Shown: piece after piece, positions 21,201-34,549 of the stretch
How the letters are laid out: each line of letters starts with the position of its first letter
Position numbering within the stretch: position 1 is the first letter of the stretch
DNA from: Inonotus obliquus
Lineage: Eukaryota; Basidiomycota; Agaricomycetes; Hymenochaetales; Hymenochaetaceae
DNA length: 64,000 bases
Direction of reading: 5' to 3'
Assembly: GCA_032164295.1 (NCBI GenBank)
Contig: JAJHTX010000003.1
Span: 1,550,001 to 1,614,000 of the forward strand
Notes under the pieces: generated by a model
Databases searched by the model: none
What the model saw: the letters and a program-made list of their open reading frames with translations, nothing else
Told to the model about the DNA's origin: nothing
Translations under genes and position numbers: made by a program

Positions 21201-21896
21201 ACCTCCTAGCTTTTGTTTTCGCTCCGATGCAAGGAGTTTAAAGCATTCGATTTTCTACTCTTCCTTCTCGGTTTGGTCTTGTTTTGAGAATACATGGTAT
21301 ACCCTCCGTAAACACGTTTCCCCGCCCCCTTATCCCTCCCTCCCTCCATGTCGCACATAGACGCACAAGCATACATGGTCACCCACTCATCCCAGCAATT
21401 CCCTAACATTTGCAATCAAATGCTCGCACGCACGCACGCACGCGCCATTGCATCTTCGCATACACATAACGACCATTGCCATGAACCAGTCGTCTTTTTA
21501 ATCTTTCAACGCTTCGCGCATGACTTGACTGTCTTCTTTCATCCGCCGGGTCTTTTATGGAGTTGTTTTTACTTCGGGAGAATGCTGTCCTTGTTTCTAG
21601 TGTACTGGGTGTTCGTTTGTCTTGTCTTGTCGCTAATTGAGCCAGTTTTTTTGGCAAAGTGATAATTGAAGAATGGCCTGTCTTGCCTGAACCAATGCTG
21701 ACGAGCATCGTATAACCAAAAACATATGGGTAAAAGCACAATTATAAGCGCGCAACAGAGGGGGAGAGGTTGTCAAAAATAAAGTAGACAAGTCTCTTGT
21801 TCGAAGGCGGATTCAAATCGTCGAATCGCCCGCCACGTGTCCAAAGCTTTACAAGGACCAGAGGTCAAAGATTGCCATTATGCGCCTTCGGTACTG
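21201..21896. other. convergent 3' intergenic region
   Basis: Lies between the stops of the GPI-protein and GH5 genes. No gene seen. It contains short pyrimidine runs and a CACGCACGCACGCACG dinucleotide-like repeat near 21427-21442. Confidence 0.5.
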
Positions 21897-24074
21897 TTAG
21901 TTGGTGTAAGCGTCGCAGACGCGCGTGTTATGGAGCTTCGACGGGTCCTTTGTCATGTAGCCCCTTTTGATTGCTTCCTCGTACGACCTGAACCGAGGAA
22001 TAAGTCTTCTTTTTCACCTCGACAGAACAACTTTGACTTACCAAGACCTCGGAGTGTCACCAGCTGCACTCGATACCTCAGTCTTGAAGCTCCAGAACTA
22101 AGCGAGCAAAATTAACTGAGTATACTTGACACAAACAAGTAAAGAAACTCACCATCCAGCCTTGCCCCGCCGAATACGCCCTCTTCTGAGCATCCGCCCA
22201 TTTCTTCAGGAATTCATCACTGGCGCTGAACTGCGTCGCCAGAGACCACTCTCCGAAGATTAAGGGAGAGTTACCCTGAGCTTTATCGTTCTGGACGCGT
22301 TGAAGGTCTAAAATACCAGCGTGTCCAACTCAGGCGAATACCGAAGAAAGTAGAGCCCGCTACTTACTACAGATACTTTTCAGATACGCTTCCTCATTCG
22401 CATCGGCCACCCCACCGAATCTGGGAGTTAATACTCAGCTAAACGCAACCGGAACTCGCAGAAAAGGACGAACGAATAGTATAGATGATCATCGTAAGCC
22501 TGCGGTCCCACAGCTGCGTCCGCCGGGTTAGGAGGATTGTTAAATTGCCAGATGATGTCCATGAACCTTATTAGCCAAATGTGTCAAAGAGTTACGCTTA
22601 GCGGATTACAAAGAGAATATCTCACATCGTCACCAAGGACTCCCTGTTTGGAACTTTACCATAAAGGATGGATTCAAAGTCATACTTCTTTGCGATCTCC
22701 GCGAGCATGGGTGCGGCATCGGCGAGGGCCTTCCCCACGGGACCACCATAAGTTTTACCTCCCAAGATAGATGCCGTTGCGTTTGAAGTATTAGCTAAAA
22801 GTTCCTCAAGGAGTCCGTTGGGTGATGTGGAGTCTAATTGCTTGACACCTAGCAAGGTCTCGACGGCGCGAACGACTTTCACAAAGTTCTTCTGGACTTA
22901 TCAAGAAAGACAATATCAAAATCCGTCAGCGAGCTTTGAATCTTTTCGATTAGATGACCTACAATCCCCATATCCTGGAGTTTGAGATGCATCCATGATC
23001 GGCTCATTCACTGCTTCGATGGAGACGACGCTTTCAAAATCAGGATCAAGATGAGTCAACGCGGTCATGACGGCGGTCCAGACCAAAGCGCGATGGTAAT
23101 TATAGTCTGTCTGTTGTATGGTCACTTAGAATTCCCTAGAGACTGCTAATGGATTAACACACGTAGAATTGGACATCGTCCGTGCATCTACGGCAAACGT
23201 CAGACAGGCGCTACTGCCATGGTGGCTGAAACATACCTTCCAGTGAACATCTGACCTGGTGTCTGGACACCTGGTAAGGCATGATGATCTAAGATCGCTT
23301 TGATCCCTGCCGCTTTCAGCTGTCTAAGCCCTCGTTTCTAAACGATCCCTGAGAATCTCGTGTGGCACAACGTCTTGAGACCGTACCAGTTGTCTTATAC
23401 CGCCACGAGGATAAAACTCCTTCGAACGATCAACCAGTGGTTCGACAATCCAATAACCAAGCTGCAATGCCAAAATTAAATAAAACGAACTGGAACAAGA
23501 TCCTACGACCAGTAGAGCTCACTGGAATCCGGACAGTGTTTATGCCCCACGACGCGAGATTATTCACGTCGGACTGTGTGAACCAAGTTGACCTATCATG
23601 GAGGTTGTCAATCATTCATTCTGCCAATGCTATAGTCGCCACTGACCAGTGCTTGTCAAAAGTAGCATCGACAGTGTCCGGGTACGCTTTAGCAAAAGCA
23701 CTATGTGACACATCAGATGAAGTATCGGAGCAGAGGCCGCTTAGTCCACGCACAATTCCGTAGCTATACAAGTAGAGCAGTCATCGCACGATTCCCCACC
23801 CATTTGCTTCCATCCTTCAGGAAGCATCCATGCCTATACTGACACAGTGAGCCTAACGAAAGCATCGTAAGGACCAATCCGCACCTCCAAGACGAGCCAC
23901 GAGCCTATAACACAGAAGATCAGGAAACCGAGAAGAAGCTGCTGTATCGAATGCGTGCCACTGACCGAGATTGACACCATATACCTTGTTCGGCAGCGCT
24001 GCCAGTGCTACGTGTATGACGCTCGAAAGCAACAGGAAAGACAGTGTATAAATGTTCCCAGTAGTTAGTATCAT
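21897..24074 (-). CDS. secreted glycoside hydrolase family 5 glucanase
   Basis: Hydrolyses beta-glucan, probably of the fungal wall; exo-1,3 versus endo-1,6 activity cannot be told by eye. Fifteen exons were rebuilt with every junction in frame: 24074-23966, 23904-23885, 23833-23754, 23700-23647, 23592-23523, 23461-23387, 23337-23237, 23187-23163, 23110-22963, 22896-22626, 22566-22474, 22420-22371, 22307-22153, 22097-22042, 21987-21897; 465 aa. It has a signal peptide, then YGVNLGSWLVLEAWMLPEGW at the barrel entry. The acid/base Glu is in AVNEPIMD and the nucleophile Glu in LIFGEWSLATQ. All expected GH5 blocks are intact, so it looks active. A TATAAAAG box lies about 95 nt upstream of the ATG. 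Confidence 0.9.
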
Positions 24075-24174
24075 GTTGCCCCAGTCTGTCGGACGAGGCT
24101 GGAAGGAAAGGAGCGGTGGAGTAGAGTAGGTGAAGGTTCCAGGTTGAGTTGATATAGATGCAGGCTAGTAAGCC

Positions 24175-24182
24175 CTTTTATA
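24175..24182 (-). promoter_or_regulatory. TATA box of the GH5 glucanase gene
   Basis: TATAAAAG on the minus strand, about 100 nt upstream of the GH5 start codon at 24074. Confidence 0.6.
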
Positions 24183-25704
24183 GGCATACTTTAGTCACTA
24201 GCAGCGAGACCAATCGGGGCAAGTAAAAATACGAGCGCGAGTGCATGGAAGGCTTGGATGAAGCGATTACGAACATATTGTCCATAATAAACATGACAAT
24301 CCTCGTTCAGCAGCCTTAGACCCGCAGAAGAAGTGCAAACCACGCTGAGCACGTTATGACAGATCAGAAGCCCAAGTCAGCTGGCACACCGAACGATCGC
24401 ACTGATGAAGAACAAGACCAGCAATGCATAGTTTCGCAGCCTTTCTACGTTTGAATCCATACGTTTGGGCAGGAATGGAAGGTCCAAAGGGAGATGAGAT
24501 AAACGGGTACTACACGTCCACAAGGTTGCATTACTTCCTGGTTCGACACGCAGTCAAGGAAGAGTAGCTGCTCATCTTGTATGATACAGGTGCCCAACAG
24601 GTTGTGATAGCGGTACGAAGCGAAAGGAGATGTTGCAGTGTTGCACCTGCTGGCATGTCACGAGCGGTGTGGATGAGGAAAAAATAGGCGCATAGCAACC
24701 ACGTGAGCATATACACTCGGTCCGTGTTCAAAAATAGAAAATTTCTCTCAAACCGCGATGTAGCACTGCGTGAATGCATGCCACAATGCCGCCACTCGCC
24801 ACGTAAAGGTATTAACTTTTCATACCGTTAGTAACCTTGTAAACTCGTCATAACGCCGTCGCAATTGCATAGCATGGACCTGAGTTGCCTGTGAGCCTCG
24901 TTTCCCTCAGGTCTGCTGATCGTGATCGCTGCTGCTCAGGACAGGGAGTACACTCTGCGATGTATATGCTAAGTCGAAGCAATATCCTTGTTCTCAGCTC
25001 ATGTCCCGATTTCTAGCAGAATACTTCGGTTCCAAGCTCTTGCACCGTTTTGCGTTCGACTCGGAGTTACATCAATCGTAACTTACCCGGCCCGTTTCCG
25101 TCTTATTGCGAACGAAAGTGAAAGCGCCACGAAATTGGCGAAGTATACGGAGTAGTGGCACTAGTGTTGAGCTCGACTGAAGAGAAAAAGGTATTGAAAT
25201 TGCTCGTCTTTTCTCACCTTATCATCAACGATCACAGATATACGACGCCGGCCGTACATCTATCGTTCTTGCCAGGAACTAATCTCAGGTCATAGGTGCC
25301 TTGTTTACTCTCTACTTTCATCATGGCCAAGGGCTCCGTTATCTTCCCCGTTTCGCCTTTTCCATCCGGCAAGACAAGCAAGAAAGGCGCCACAAGTCAT
25401 GCTATCCAAGATCGTGACTTCACCCGATCCTACGGCTACGGGAGAGGACATTGAAAAGGACAAGTATGAGTTCCCACGAAATGACTTGAAAGAGAAATGC
25501 ATGTACACATTAGATTTCTACAGTGTTTTACCGAGTGAACATTCTATGTACATACAGAATCATCGCAGAATGCCTCTCGGTTCGTCGAATCTCGTACCCA
25601 AGTACATGACACACGTAAACTAACATAAACAAAAGACACATCAAAGTACACAAGAATAGAAAGGCAAACCCTTGCTAGCGCGCTTCACGGTAGTCGAACA
25701 TGAT
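24183..25704. other. intergenic region between GH5 and OPT genes
   Basis: No firm gene. A 43-codon plus-strand frame (25323-25454, MAKGSVIFPVSPFPSGK...) has a good start context and pyrimidine-rich leader but no homology I recognise. The rest shows nothing. Confidence 0.4.
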
Positions 25705-28700
25705 CTACCACGTCGCCGGGCTTGAAAGAGCAACGTCAGTCCATGACCATGAGCTACCACAAGTAATCAAAGAACTCACCCAAACGTTTGACCCTCAGGC
25801 ACAGTTTGAAGTCTGACGCTATTCCAGTCTCCTGTATTTGTAAAGACGGTGTTGCCCCACCATGTCTGAATGGTATCGATACCAATTTGCCCATTCAGTG
25901 GATACTCCAAGCTTATTTTAGTCCGATTAGTATCGTTGTTTCATCGCCAATCAATATAACTGGACTTACCAGAAGAAGATGAGAATAATTGAAATGGCAA
26001 CACCAGAATCGAGGGCGGCGGAAAGCACGTCTGAACGAAAGCAACAGAATGAGTAAAGGAGTCTTTTAGTTCAACATGGAAGCAATACGTACAGTTGTAC
26101 TTAGTCCACCAGCTGAAGTGACGCCTTCGGATGACATACTGGAAGATGAATCCGACAATCGTCCATGGTACATAGTTGAAAGCCGTCGCAGGAGGGATAG
26201 CACCGGTTCCTGAGAAGATAACGGGGAAGCTTAAAATTCTCTTGTCAAAATAACTCCGCGCAGGAAAAGAGCGAGTGACATACTTGATGTAACGAATGAT
26301 GGAGTTTGGCCATTTGAGCGAGATGAGATACGCCACGACGGGGCAGATTGCACCGATGAGGAAGAAGAATGTCAATGCTGCGTGTGAACTCTGCGTTAGT
26401 AGCTTTCTAGTGTAAACGGGATGCCTGTGACATTACCACTAGAAAGAAGATTCGTGGTCAGGACACAGGAATAAGTGTCACGCAACAAAATTAAGACTCA
26501 CTAGTAGATCTGTCCATGTGAAAACTGAAGTGCGGGTCCAATGGCACCCCACTGAGGTAATATTAGTCAATTCCTCCTCCTCGAAGAGCATAAAGCTTAC
26601 AATAATTGATGCGGTTCCGAATACTTCTGTACTGGGGCAGATGAAACCGTCTTTCTGCTTCGGGTCGCAGATTTGGTCAATATTCGTGAACATCCAGGCC
26701 TGCACACCAAGCTGTACAGTTCCCGCAACAGCCGTCGCAATAACTTGCCCCCAAAACATCGGGCGTGGTGGAATCTTCATGTAATGGCCGAGCTTGAAGT
26801 CACTGGTGAAGGTAAGAGCTTGTGCCATCGTACTTGAGAGAAAATACGTCAGAATCAGCGTCGCCAATTATGCAGGAGGGGAACACACATGTAACCCCAA
26901 GTCTTGAACATCATCATCGCTACCGGACGGCCGGGAAGTGCGTATCCGATGATGAGCTCGGTAATCACGTTCAGGCCAATTTGCTGATTCGTGATGGCCT
27001 GGATCATGCCGATAGGGATAATATACACGAAAGCTGGAAACATGTCAATCACGATGTTAACACGACAAGAGACTGTTATTACCAATGACGAGGGATAAAA
27101 CGAATGCCCATACAGGGAACTGAGTAGGCCAAACCTCAATAGATATGATACCGAAGACGAACATGGCAACTTCAATGTGACTTTAGCGGTCAGTGCATTT
27201 CCAAACTGCAAGCAACTCACGGAAGATCAGCCCATACCACCATTCTGGTACTTGAGGATACACCGACATCAGACGAGCATGAATGTCTGGCTGCTCATGC
27301 ATCGAACGCCTTGCCTGTACCCATATCTGTTTACGGAAGTAAAGAAATGTGTGCGTGAGAGTCGCAGTAATTGACGCGAAACTAAGGCCATACTAGGTGT
27401 GGTAGGCGCATTGTGAGCACAAACCAAAGATCAACTTTGCGGACTTACGGAAATGGCAAAAGTCGTTGACAGGAATAAAGGACTGTATTGATGGTATTTC
27501 TCAAGGTTGATCGTCGAGTCGTCGTTGAGGATTCTCGAGACATCGTAGGATTTACCCGTATTGTCGAAGGAGTTGCGCGAACTGATAGGCATGAACTGAG
27601 CGTACCATACATTCTGATGATGGTAGAATTAACGAGGAGGTCAAATTAAGCAAGAGCAATTAGTGCACTTACCGAATAATACAGAACTGGCACGATGATC
27701 CAGAAGAAGAATACAAAGCCCACGGCAATGTTAGCTTCAGCCCACCACGGCGTTGCAAGTGGAGAACCGATGTATGCGATTTGCGACCAATCAAAAGTGA
27801 TTAACGACATGCCCAGCCCACTAGCGTATCCGAAGAGCTGGTTTATCTTGACATTGTCGGGCGCTATCCAGCATACCCACGAGAAGAATGAGAGTGCTTG
27901 GAAGATGTAGCCAGGGAAGAAGTACCATACGGCACTTCCAATGAAAGCATAAAGGAAGAATCGCTCCCGACTGATACCGCCGCGGTTTCCCATACCAGAA
28001 TACACTTGGCTGTGCAGCGTGTTGAAAAGCGCGCAGTTAACCAGATTCGCCGGCCAAATCATCGAAGGAGGCTGTACCAGGAACCGACGTGCGATTCCTC
28101 CAATCGAGAAACCAATGAGCTGAGTAGACATTACCATCAACCATTGGTAGCTGAAGTTGTACACTTGGTTATAATACACCCGCTGAACGGCTACAATATC
28201 GGTCTGAAGATAGCACTTAAGAAACCGTATGAAAGCATGCGTTCTAATAAACTTACAGCGTATGCGGATCCACCAGCAACAGTTGCCATGATCGTCGCCA
28301 GAACGTGCTCCTTGATTGTGAATGGACCGGGATTGAGAGGTAGCCCGAGAATAGACACATTGGGCATTACGCGAGCCCATAACCGGCCGACGGGGAAGGA
28401 AAGAAGCTGTGCCACGAGCTGATGTATCAAAATTCATAAGTGTCTATACCTAAAGACCAAAGAAGAGAAGGATGGGGACATACGTTTCCAACGAATACAG
28501 AGGGAAACCGGAAGAAAAAGAACTGAATGAAAGAAACGATGTTGGTGAGCTATTGTTCGCCGGCTTGAATGAGACAACGCTACCTGGTTCAGGCCACTGA
28601 TTACAATCGCGAAGATTAAGCCTGTATTGAACAGAGATGAGCAATTTGTGGCATAATTACCTAACACATCGCTTACCGATAGTCCATGAGCGTATTGTAG

Positions 28701-29020
28701 ACACAGACATGTCTGGAGTATCAACATTGCTGACAGCACTACGGACTTCAGGATATGGAGAGTCATCCTCTAATAAAAGGCAGAGTGAGATGATCAGAAA
28801 GATGGAGATGATGGTTGGGGTGCAAACACTTACCAAAGACGATGGCATTCTTGTCAATATTTGGGTCATCAAAGTCAGCAATCGCCGCAATGGGGCCTGC
28901 GACGGCTGGCGACTAGATTCAGCTGAGTTAGACTTTGTTAACTGGTGAGCACATACTTGGGCCTTTCTCGATGTCCTTCTCATCCGAGATGGAACCCTGG
29001 CTGTTACGATGCGCGGACAT
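25705..29020 (-). CDS. oligopeptide transporter, OPT family
   Basis: Proton-coupled uptake of small peptides (or glutathione-like substrates) across the plasma membrane. About 3.3 kb with many introns, estimated length 750-800 aa. The N-terminus starts [20 protein letters not shown] (cytosolic). OPT signatures in order are [41 protein letters not shown]; the [12 protein letters not shown] motif; many membrane helices ([41 protein letters not shown]); [26 protein letters not shown]; and a C-terminal [20 protein letters not shown] ending FGPATW. Junctions I checked at both ends are in frame. Start chosen at the ATG 60 nt before the first intron, downstream of a TATATATA stretch. Confidence 0.87.
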
Positions 29021-31209
29021 ACTGACTGCCAGTAGGAGGGAAGAGCTGGCTGCGGAGGGATCCTCTCGGACGGGGGGAGGGGAAGGACGGGACTTTTACG
29101 ATCATATATATAGAGAGAGGTGCTCCCGTGTAATGTCAGCAACCGGCGCACAATAGCACGCGATAAGCCCACATGGTTGCGAAAATCGTGAGTCCGAGGA
29201 TGGATGACCAGTGGTGCCCGGTAGGTGCGCGATAATGCGAATCGCCAGCAACGGGAGAAACTACACACGGGTTCCCAGTTTAGAATGGAACACATGCTAC
29301 GAAGCATAACCAGGGCAGCTCGCCCCACAGAACGGCAAAGGAGGTCTGTTTCTCCGACGCCTCGCAGTTTAGTAGGCGGAACTAGACTTCAAGGCCGCCC
29401 CAGAGCTCATCAGCAATTCGCCAATCTTGATAGAACTGGATCGTTCGGGATGCAGCATATGGTCTGTATGAGATTATTTACAATAGTATTTCCAAGTATG
29501 CACATGGTAGGAGAAGACTCACAGATTCCCCAGGGTGTGCTTCTACGCGAGTACCATTTGTACGGTGTAAATATAGCCGATTCTTCCCTTCTTGCTCGTA
29601 GACACCCGAGGGAAACGTCGAAGCGAATCTCATCCCTCCTGTCTCGTAGCCACCCGGTCTAGTGATTGCATCTCACGAAGCTAGATATTTGCTTTGTATT
29701 CGAGTCTAGGATAATCACCAAGTCACCAGGCGTCGTGACACGAATCACAAGAGTCACGCTATGCAGATCTTCTCCATCTTGGGTCGTGTGCCGACGCCGT
29801 CCGAAATTGTTATCAAGTTCGGCACAGCTCTAGTGCCGCACTGCGAAAGAAGGTAACTAGCAGATAACGATTGAACGAACACCTCCCTACCCTCGATGCC
29901 CACTGGCTGGTCTCATGCCAAGGCAAGTTGATGACATCGTCGCTGGCAGATAGAACAGGTAAACGAGGCTCTGAGCTTCCTTGTTCTCACGCACTGAATC
30001 TGTAGGACGGACACCCACAGTTGGGAGACGAGGCGAAGATAACATCAGCAACATGAATCTCCGAGAATCCGGCGTATGTGGGAGGTTCGGCAAGGTACCA
30101 GGCGTAGGATTTGAAACTGCATAGGCACTTGATGGATGCGGCGCACTGAATGCCCTGTAAGGCACGAGACTCTTCGATGCGGAACCTATCTCATCTTCGG
30201 AGTAGTCAAACTGCGCGATACAGTCGGGACACTGGATCCAACACATTACGGCATCGGACCTCATTGAATAATACGGCGGTTCGTTCCTCTTGCCGTCTTA
30301 TGAATGTACTGCACTAACAAGATCACCGCATAGGCGATCGCTGCTGCTCGCACTCCGCTCGGGTTGACGCGTTGGTATTATGAATATGCACGCTGCAAAG
30401 GCAAGTGCTGGTGGGAGGAAAGCTGGCAGATCTTGATTGGAGCGAAAGCAATTTTACGCGACAGCTGAGAGGTGAGAGTATGCAACGGTCTTGAAGCTAA
30501 CAAGCGAGACCTGATTCTTGCACACTCCGACGAGATCGCCTGTTAGCACAAGGGTGACCTGGATCACGCAACAACTATCATCAGCTGGTGGCATTGTGGT
30601 ACGAAAGTTTTCACGTCCGACTTGCAATCATCGGGTTTCTAAAGACGACCTGAGGTGCTCGGGGGCAGTACTCGTCCACATGTGGTGGCGCCTGGTCATG
30701 ACAGGAATACCCACAACGGAAGTTTGCGCTTCTGTTCCGGTCAAGATGGCTTGTATAGTGAGCACGAGGGCCTTTTACAGCACCACAAGGACGTCGTGAT
30801 GCATCAAGGAGTGGCCTTCAAATATCTGAAACAAAACGTGAGTGAAAATATCCCAGCCGAAAGATATACACACACAAGTGAACAGTTTGATTACTGCAAT
30901 CCTCACTATCTACTCGCTAGCTGTGTCCTAATCTTGGATGTCGGGGTGGAAATTGTAACGGGTAAGATATTCGAACGCGCGGGTCTATACCGGGTACTAG
31001 CCATGTCCGTGCTATTCATCTCCCCGTCATTAAGGGTTATTGCTCGATTCTTGACCGCGTTGTTTTTGCGAAGCACAGGAACCCTTGGATGCCAGAATCT
31101 TGATTGCCGTCCAAGCCGCGAGCGCACCTCATCGTGTTCTTCTGGATAATAACCCACAAGCTGCAAGAGAGTACAAGAGGGCGAATTGATTTAGTCGACC
31201 CACTGACAC
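29021..31209. other. gene-poor region between OPT and the duplicated block
   Basis: It contains the OPT promoter (TATATATA near 29104-29111). A minus-strand frame of 125 codons (29887-30264) begins MRSDAVMCWIQCPDC and is Cys-containing at the start, but it has no intron support and I do not recognise it. Nothing else is supported. Confidence 0.35.
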
Positions 31210-31689
31210 AGTTTGGTAAAATGACGGTCCTGGATATCAAGAGGACTTCAGTTGTTGCGCACACACCCGCGCGAGTTGCGCCATGCGATAGGAAGCCTAA
31301 AACGAGTAGATTTGGTGAACGAGAACCAGATTGTCGTCTTTTTTCCGACAACCGTCGTCTTGGTTTGGATTGGTGCATACGCGTCGAACCCAGCCTCAAT
31401 GCCACCGTGCAAAACGGATGAATGTGACCAAAGTTCCTTATGCTCGAGAAGACCGCGAAGACTGTAAATTTTCCGACATAATCCGAACGGTGTCGATTGG
31501 CGGGACTTGCAGATGCAACCGGTGAAATTCCCATCCAACACGAAAGTCGCGACACAGGCTTGTTATCAAAGGACAGTTGGCAGTGGCATGTTGTGAATGT
31601 AGTGTTGTGAACGTCGAGAGCGGGCGCCAAAATTCAGGGTATATCGCCGATCAGCCCTTTTCTCACGCACGGACATGAATTCGTTTGTT

Positions 31690-32990
31690 TTCTGATTTTT
31701 AATGTCCGCCTCTTACCACCACAACTGACAACGGATTTGTAGATCAGGTCTAACGATGCGTTCATGAGTAATTCACTTGTCGACCGTGTCTACGATCAGC
31801 TTCTCCCATCCATCGGTTTGCTACCTGACTATCTTGATGGTCTCCAGCTTCTCGTCCTTTTTGCTTACAGCTGACCGGGTAAAGCTCTGCTGAACCTTGA
31901 GTTAGACCGTGTTCTTGGCGTGTATGACTCGTGGAGAAATGCACCCATGCTAGCCCATGCTACGCGGATTTTGATTGTTTTGTTGTGATCGTATTAGTGA
32001 GTGGCTCAGTCGATGTACTCGGATTAGCACTGGTTCAACTCATGCTCCCAATGCCAATACCACTCTCGCCTTTGAGCGGTGCGTCCAATACTGCTCCTCA
32101 CCCCAGTCATAAATGAACGTTTCTCTGTTCTTTCACTGAACACGAACAACTTTCCTTACTCTACTGCGGTCCTTACTTCCCCTTTTCCTTACATTCTCGT
32201 ACCATGTTACTTGTCGCTTACTATACTGCCTTCTCTCTTACCGTACTGCCACATTTACTGCTTACAAATTTACTGTGCTCAAAATTAGTGCACTCTGTTA
32301 CTCTTTCTTAATTCTGATTTACGCTTTATACGTCTACATATAGTATTTCAACTTTCCACTTTTCCTGCTTAGTTCTTACTTTTTTACTTCCTTACTTTAC
32401 CACTTCCTTACTTTCTCTTTTCTTACTTTCTTACTACTTACTTTGACTTACGTACTTATTGTTTCTTACTTTTCACTTTTCTCATTCTGAGTTTCTTACT
32501 TTTTTAGTTTCTTAAGTTGTTAGTTTCTTCGTTTCTTAGTTACTCTTACTCTTACTCTTTCTCTTTCTCTTACTTACTCTTACGGTTTTCCTTACTCTTA
32601 CTTCGTGCAGAGCAAGCTATTGCTATATTTTGAAGTTAAGTTAACCCTTTAAATTCTTTCCTTCTTACTTCTTTTAGCTTATAATTATTCTAGGTTGTTT
32701 CCTTATTTTTTCATTTTTTTTTCTTTGGTTTTCATCTTTTTTTTCCGAAGTTATTTGATTTTCTCTTTTTTCCGATTTTTCTTTTTTCTGTATTTTTCTG
32801 TTTTTGTTACTCATCTTACTCCCCTCCGCTCACTTGGCTTAGGAAATCTCAGAACTCGGACAGACATACTCTTACGCTCACAGTCTCAGATCAGGCTCAC
32901 TCTCAGAAAACTCTCACGTCCTCCTCCCCCAGCCGGCGAACCGGCGAAATCAACTGCTACCTACTACTACTCACTACGCTACCTACTATC
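31690..32990 (-). repeat. degenerate GTAAG-rich tract (minus strand)
   Basis: Long pyrimidine-rich stretch on the plus strand with dozens of CTTAC/TTACTT units. It is read as GTAAG/AAGTAA on the minus strand. No coding frame persists. The counterpart tract is at 47330-48200. Confidence 0.7.
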
Positions 32991-33078
32991 CTAGTAGCTA
33001 CCACGCCATCCTAGCAACTCACTTCTTCAGATACTGCTGCCACTTCAACTCATCCGCGTCGTCTTTTGCCTGCAAGTC

Positions 33079-33668
33079 TCATTTGCCTACTCCGCTTGCG
33101 TTGCTACACCAGACCAGGCCGATTGCTGATCCTCGGTGTCCGGCGTAACTAATCACAGGGAGAATGTGAGTGGCACAACAAACAATTTGAAAAGGCCTGC
33201 TCCGGTCGGACGGACGTTCTGGAGTAGAGCACCTCCAAGAAACAGCACGTCCTCCCTTCGCGAACAGCCTCAAACCCGCTCGTATCCTTCCGGTCTTCGT
33301 ACAATATCCTCGCGGGACGCGGCCTGCTCGAGAGTTAGTAGTCCAGGTCGCCAGTTGTCAGGACTTGTGAACCATGTCGTCTCGAACTTACCCTCGGTAA
33401 CTGTAGTCGGGGTCGGGGCGTGTTGTCGGCGACGGAAGACGTTCGTGAGTCGAGCGGAGACAGCTGCGAGCTTCAGTCCAGGTCTGGCAACGATTGGGGC
33501 GGCCAACTCCCTCTCATCATCAAACCCGTACGTAGGCATCGCGAACTGCGGGGGCGCATACATGGCGGCGCGCTTGATTGGGAACGGCGGAATCCCGTCT
33601 TCGAGAGGCAGGAAGACGCGGGACTCGCTCGTATACGTTGTCGTTGTCGATTTGGTGACCGATAACAT
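33079..33668 (-). CDS. orphan two-exon gene, copy 1 (C-terminally shortened)
   Basis: Function unknown. Exons 33668-33392 and 33323-33079 give about 173 aa. The intron (33391-33324) has GTAAGT donor, CTAACT branch site and GAGCAG acceptor. The protein begins MLSVTKSTTTTYTSES and contains PLEDGIPPFPIKRAAMYAPP, PTYGFDDERELAAPIVARPG and a basic segment after the splice (TKTGRIRAGLRLFAKGGRA). No domain recognised. A TATAAAG box lies 115 nt upstream in both copies. A short change (GGCAAATGA versus GGCAGAGGA in copy 2) creates an earlier stop, so this protein lacks the last 26 residues. Retention of frame, intron and promoter between copies argues that it is a real gene. Confidence 0.6.
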
Positions 33669-33782
33669 ATTGGATCTAATGATAAGTAAATGCGTGGGGG
33701 ATTGCTTTTGGGTTTTGGGTACTACTGATGGTAGCGGTGAAAGATCAAGAAATGATGATCTATTGGACGCAAGTCTGTCGAG

Positions 33783-33789
33783 CTTTATA
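33783..33789 (-). promoter_or_regulatory. TATA box of orphan gene copy 1
   Basis: TATAAAG on the minus strand, 115 nt upstream of the start. The same box is conserved 113-119 nt upstream in copy 2 (46486-46492). Confidence 0.55.
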
Positions 33790-34022
33790 CGATAACTCAA
33801 GGCTGTCTCAAGAACACTGTCTTACGCTGGATTTGAAGACAAGGCAGATGTCTATTGTAGACGGGTCTGGTTTAATTCTTGAAACCTAAGTCAGTTTGTA
33901 CTGCAATATGAGATTACAACAATTAACAGGGCAGTGCAGGGGCTGCAGGTCTGGATCCCAAGGGAGGTCTCAAATTAGCAAAACTTGAAACTCCGAAGAT
34001 CTCCGCCAACGCGTCCCAACGC

Positions 34023-34549
34023 GTTCCAAATATAGATCTCTTGAACCACCGACAACGTTAGCCAATCCTGAAATAATGATTGATAAAGCCAAATAGAGTT
34101 TCTTACCCTGTGATGTGGACGTAAGAATTTTGAATACGTGCCGCTTCTGAGAATGTGTGTGCCTTGGGAAAAACTAATGAAGCGTGCAAAGTTTAACGAG
34201 TGGGACAGTAACTTTGCCATACTTGCGGCGAAGCGTGACATAATAAACTAACGGCATCATGAGATCTAAGGACAGTCTTTTGTGGTTAAACGTGGCATTG
34301 CGGTTCGCTAGATCTGTACCTTTTATGGTGGAATCCGGCTTCAGCAATCCGCTGGCTAGTAGCGCCCTCGGATAGTGACCAGATAATTCGATGTACCGCA
34401 CTAAGTTATTATGCTACAGGACGAATAATATAATCTCCGCGCCTCCCATTAGAATAGGTAACAAAACCGTACCAAAACAGGCGACATGCGCGATGGAAAT
34501 TGAGACGTTGAATTATGTAACAAAAAAGATATTAACAGTATCCTCGCCG
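34023..34549. other. 3' flank of the P450 gene
   Basis: No gene signal. Short open frames on the minus strand have no domain. Confidence 0.4.

Larger units (their letters stand above)
31210..34022. repeat. inverted duplication, copy 1 (2.8 kb)
   Basis: Inverted match to 46262-49228. The match runs from TTGGTAAAATGACGG (31210) through an unassigned segment (31210-31680), a pyrimidine-rich tract (31690-32990) and the orphan gene, to ACTCCG...CTCCGCCAACGCG (34022). Nucleotide identity is very high in the gene (a handful of changes per 400 nt) and lower in the low-complexity tract. No terminal repeats or target duplication were found, so it looks more like a segmental copy than a transposon. Confidence 0.85.

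Noticed and set aside
21427..21442. CACGCACG run considered as a microsatellite of note
   Set aside because: Only four units; not unusual in an intergenic region.
25323..25454. 43-codon plus-strand ORF with good start context
   Set aside because: Too short, no homology or intron evidence; mentioned only in the intergenic note.
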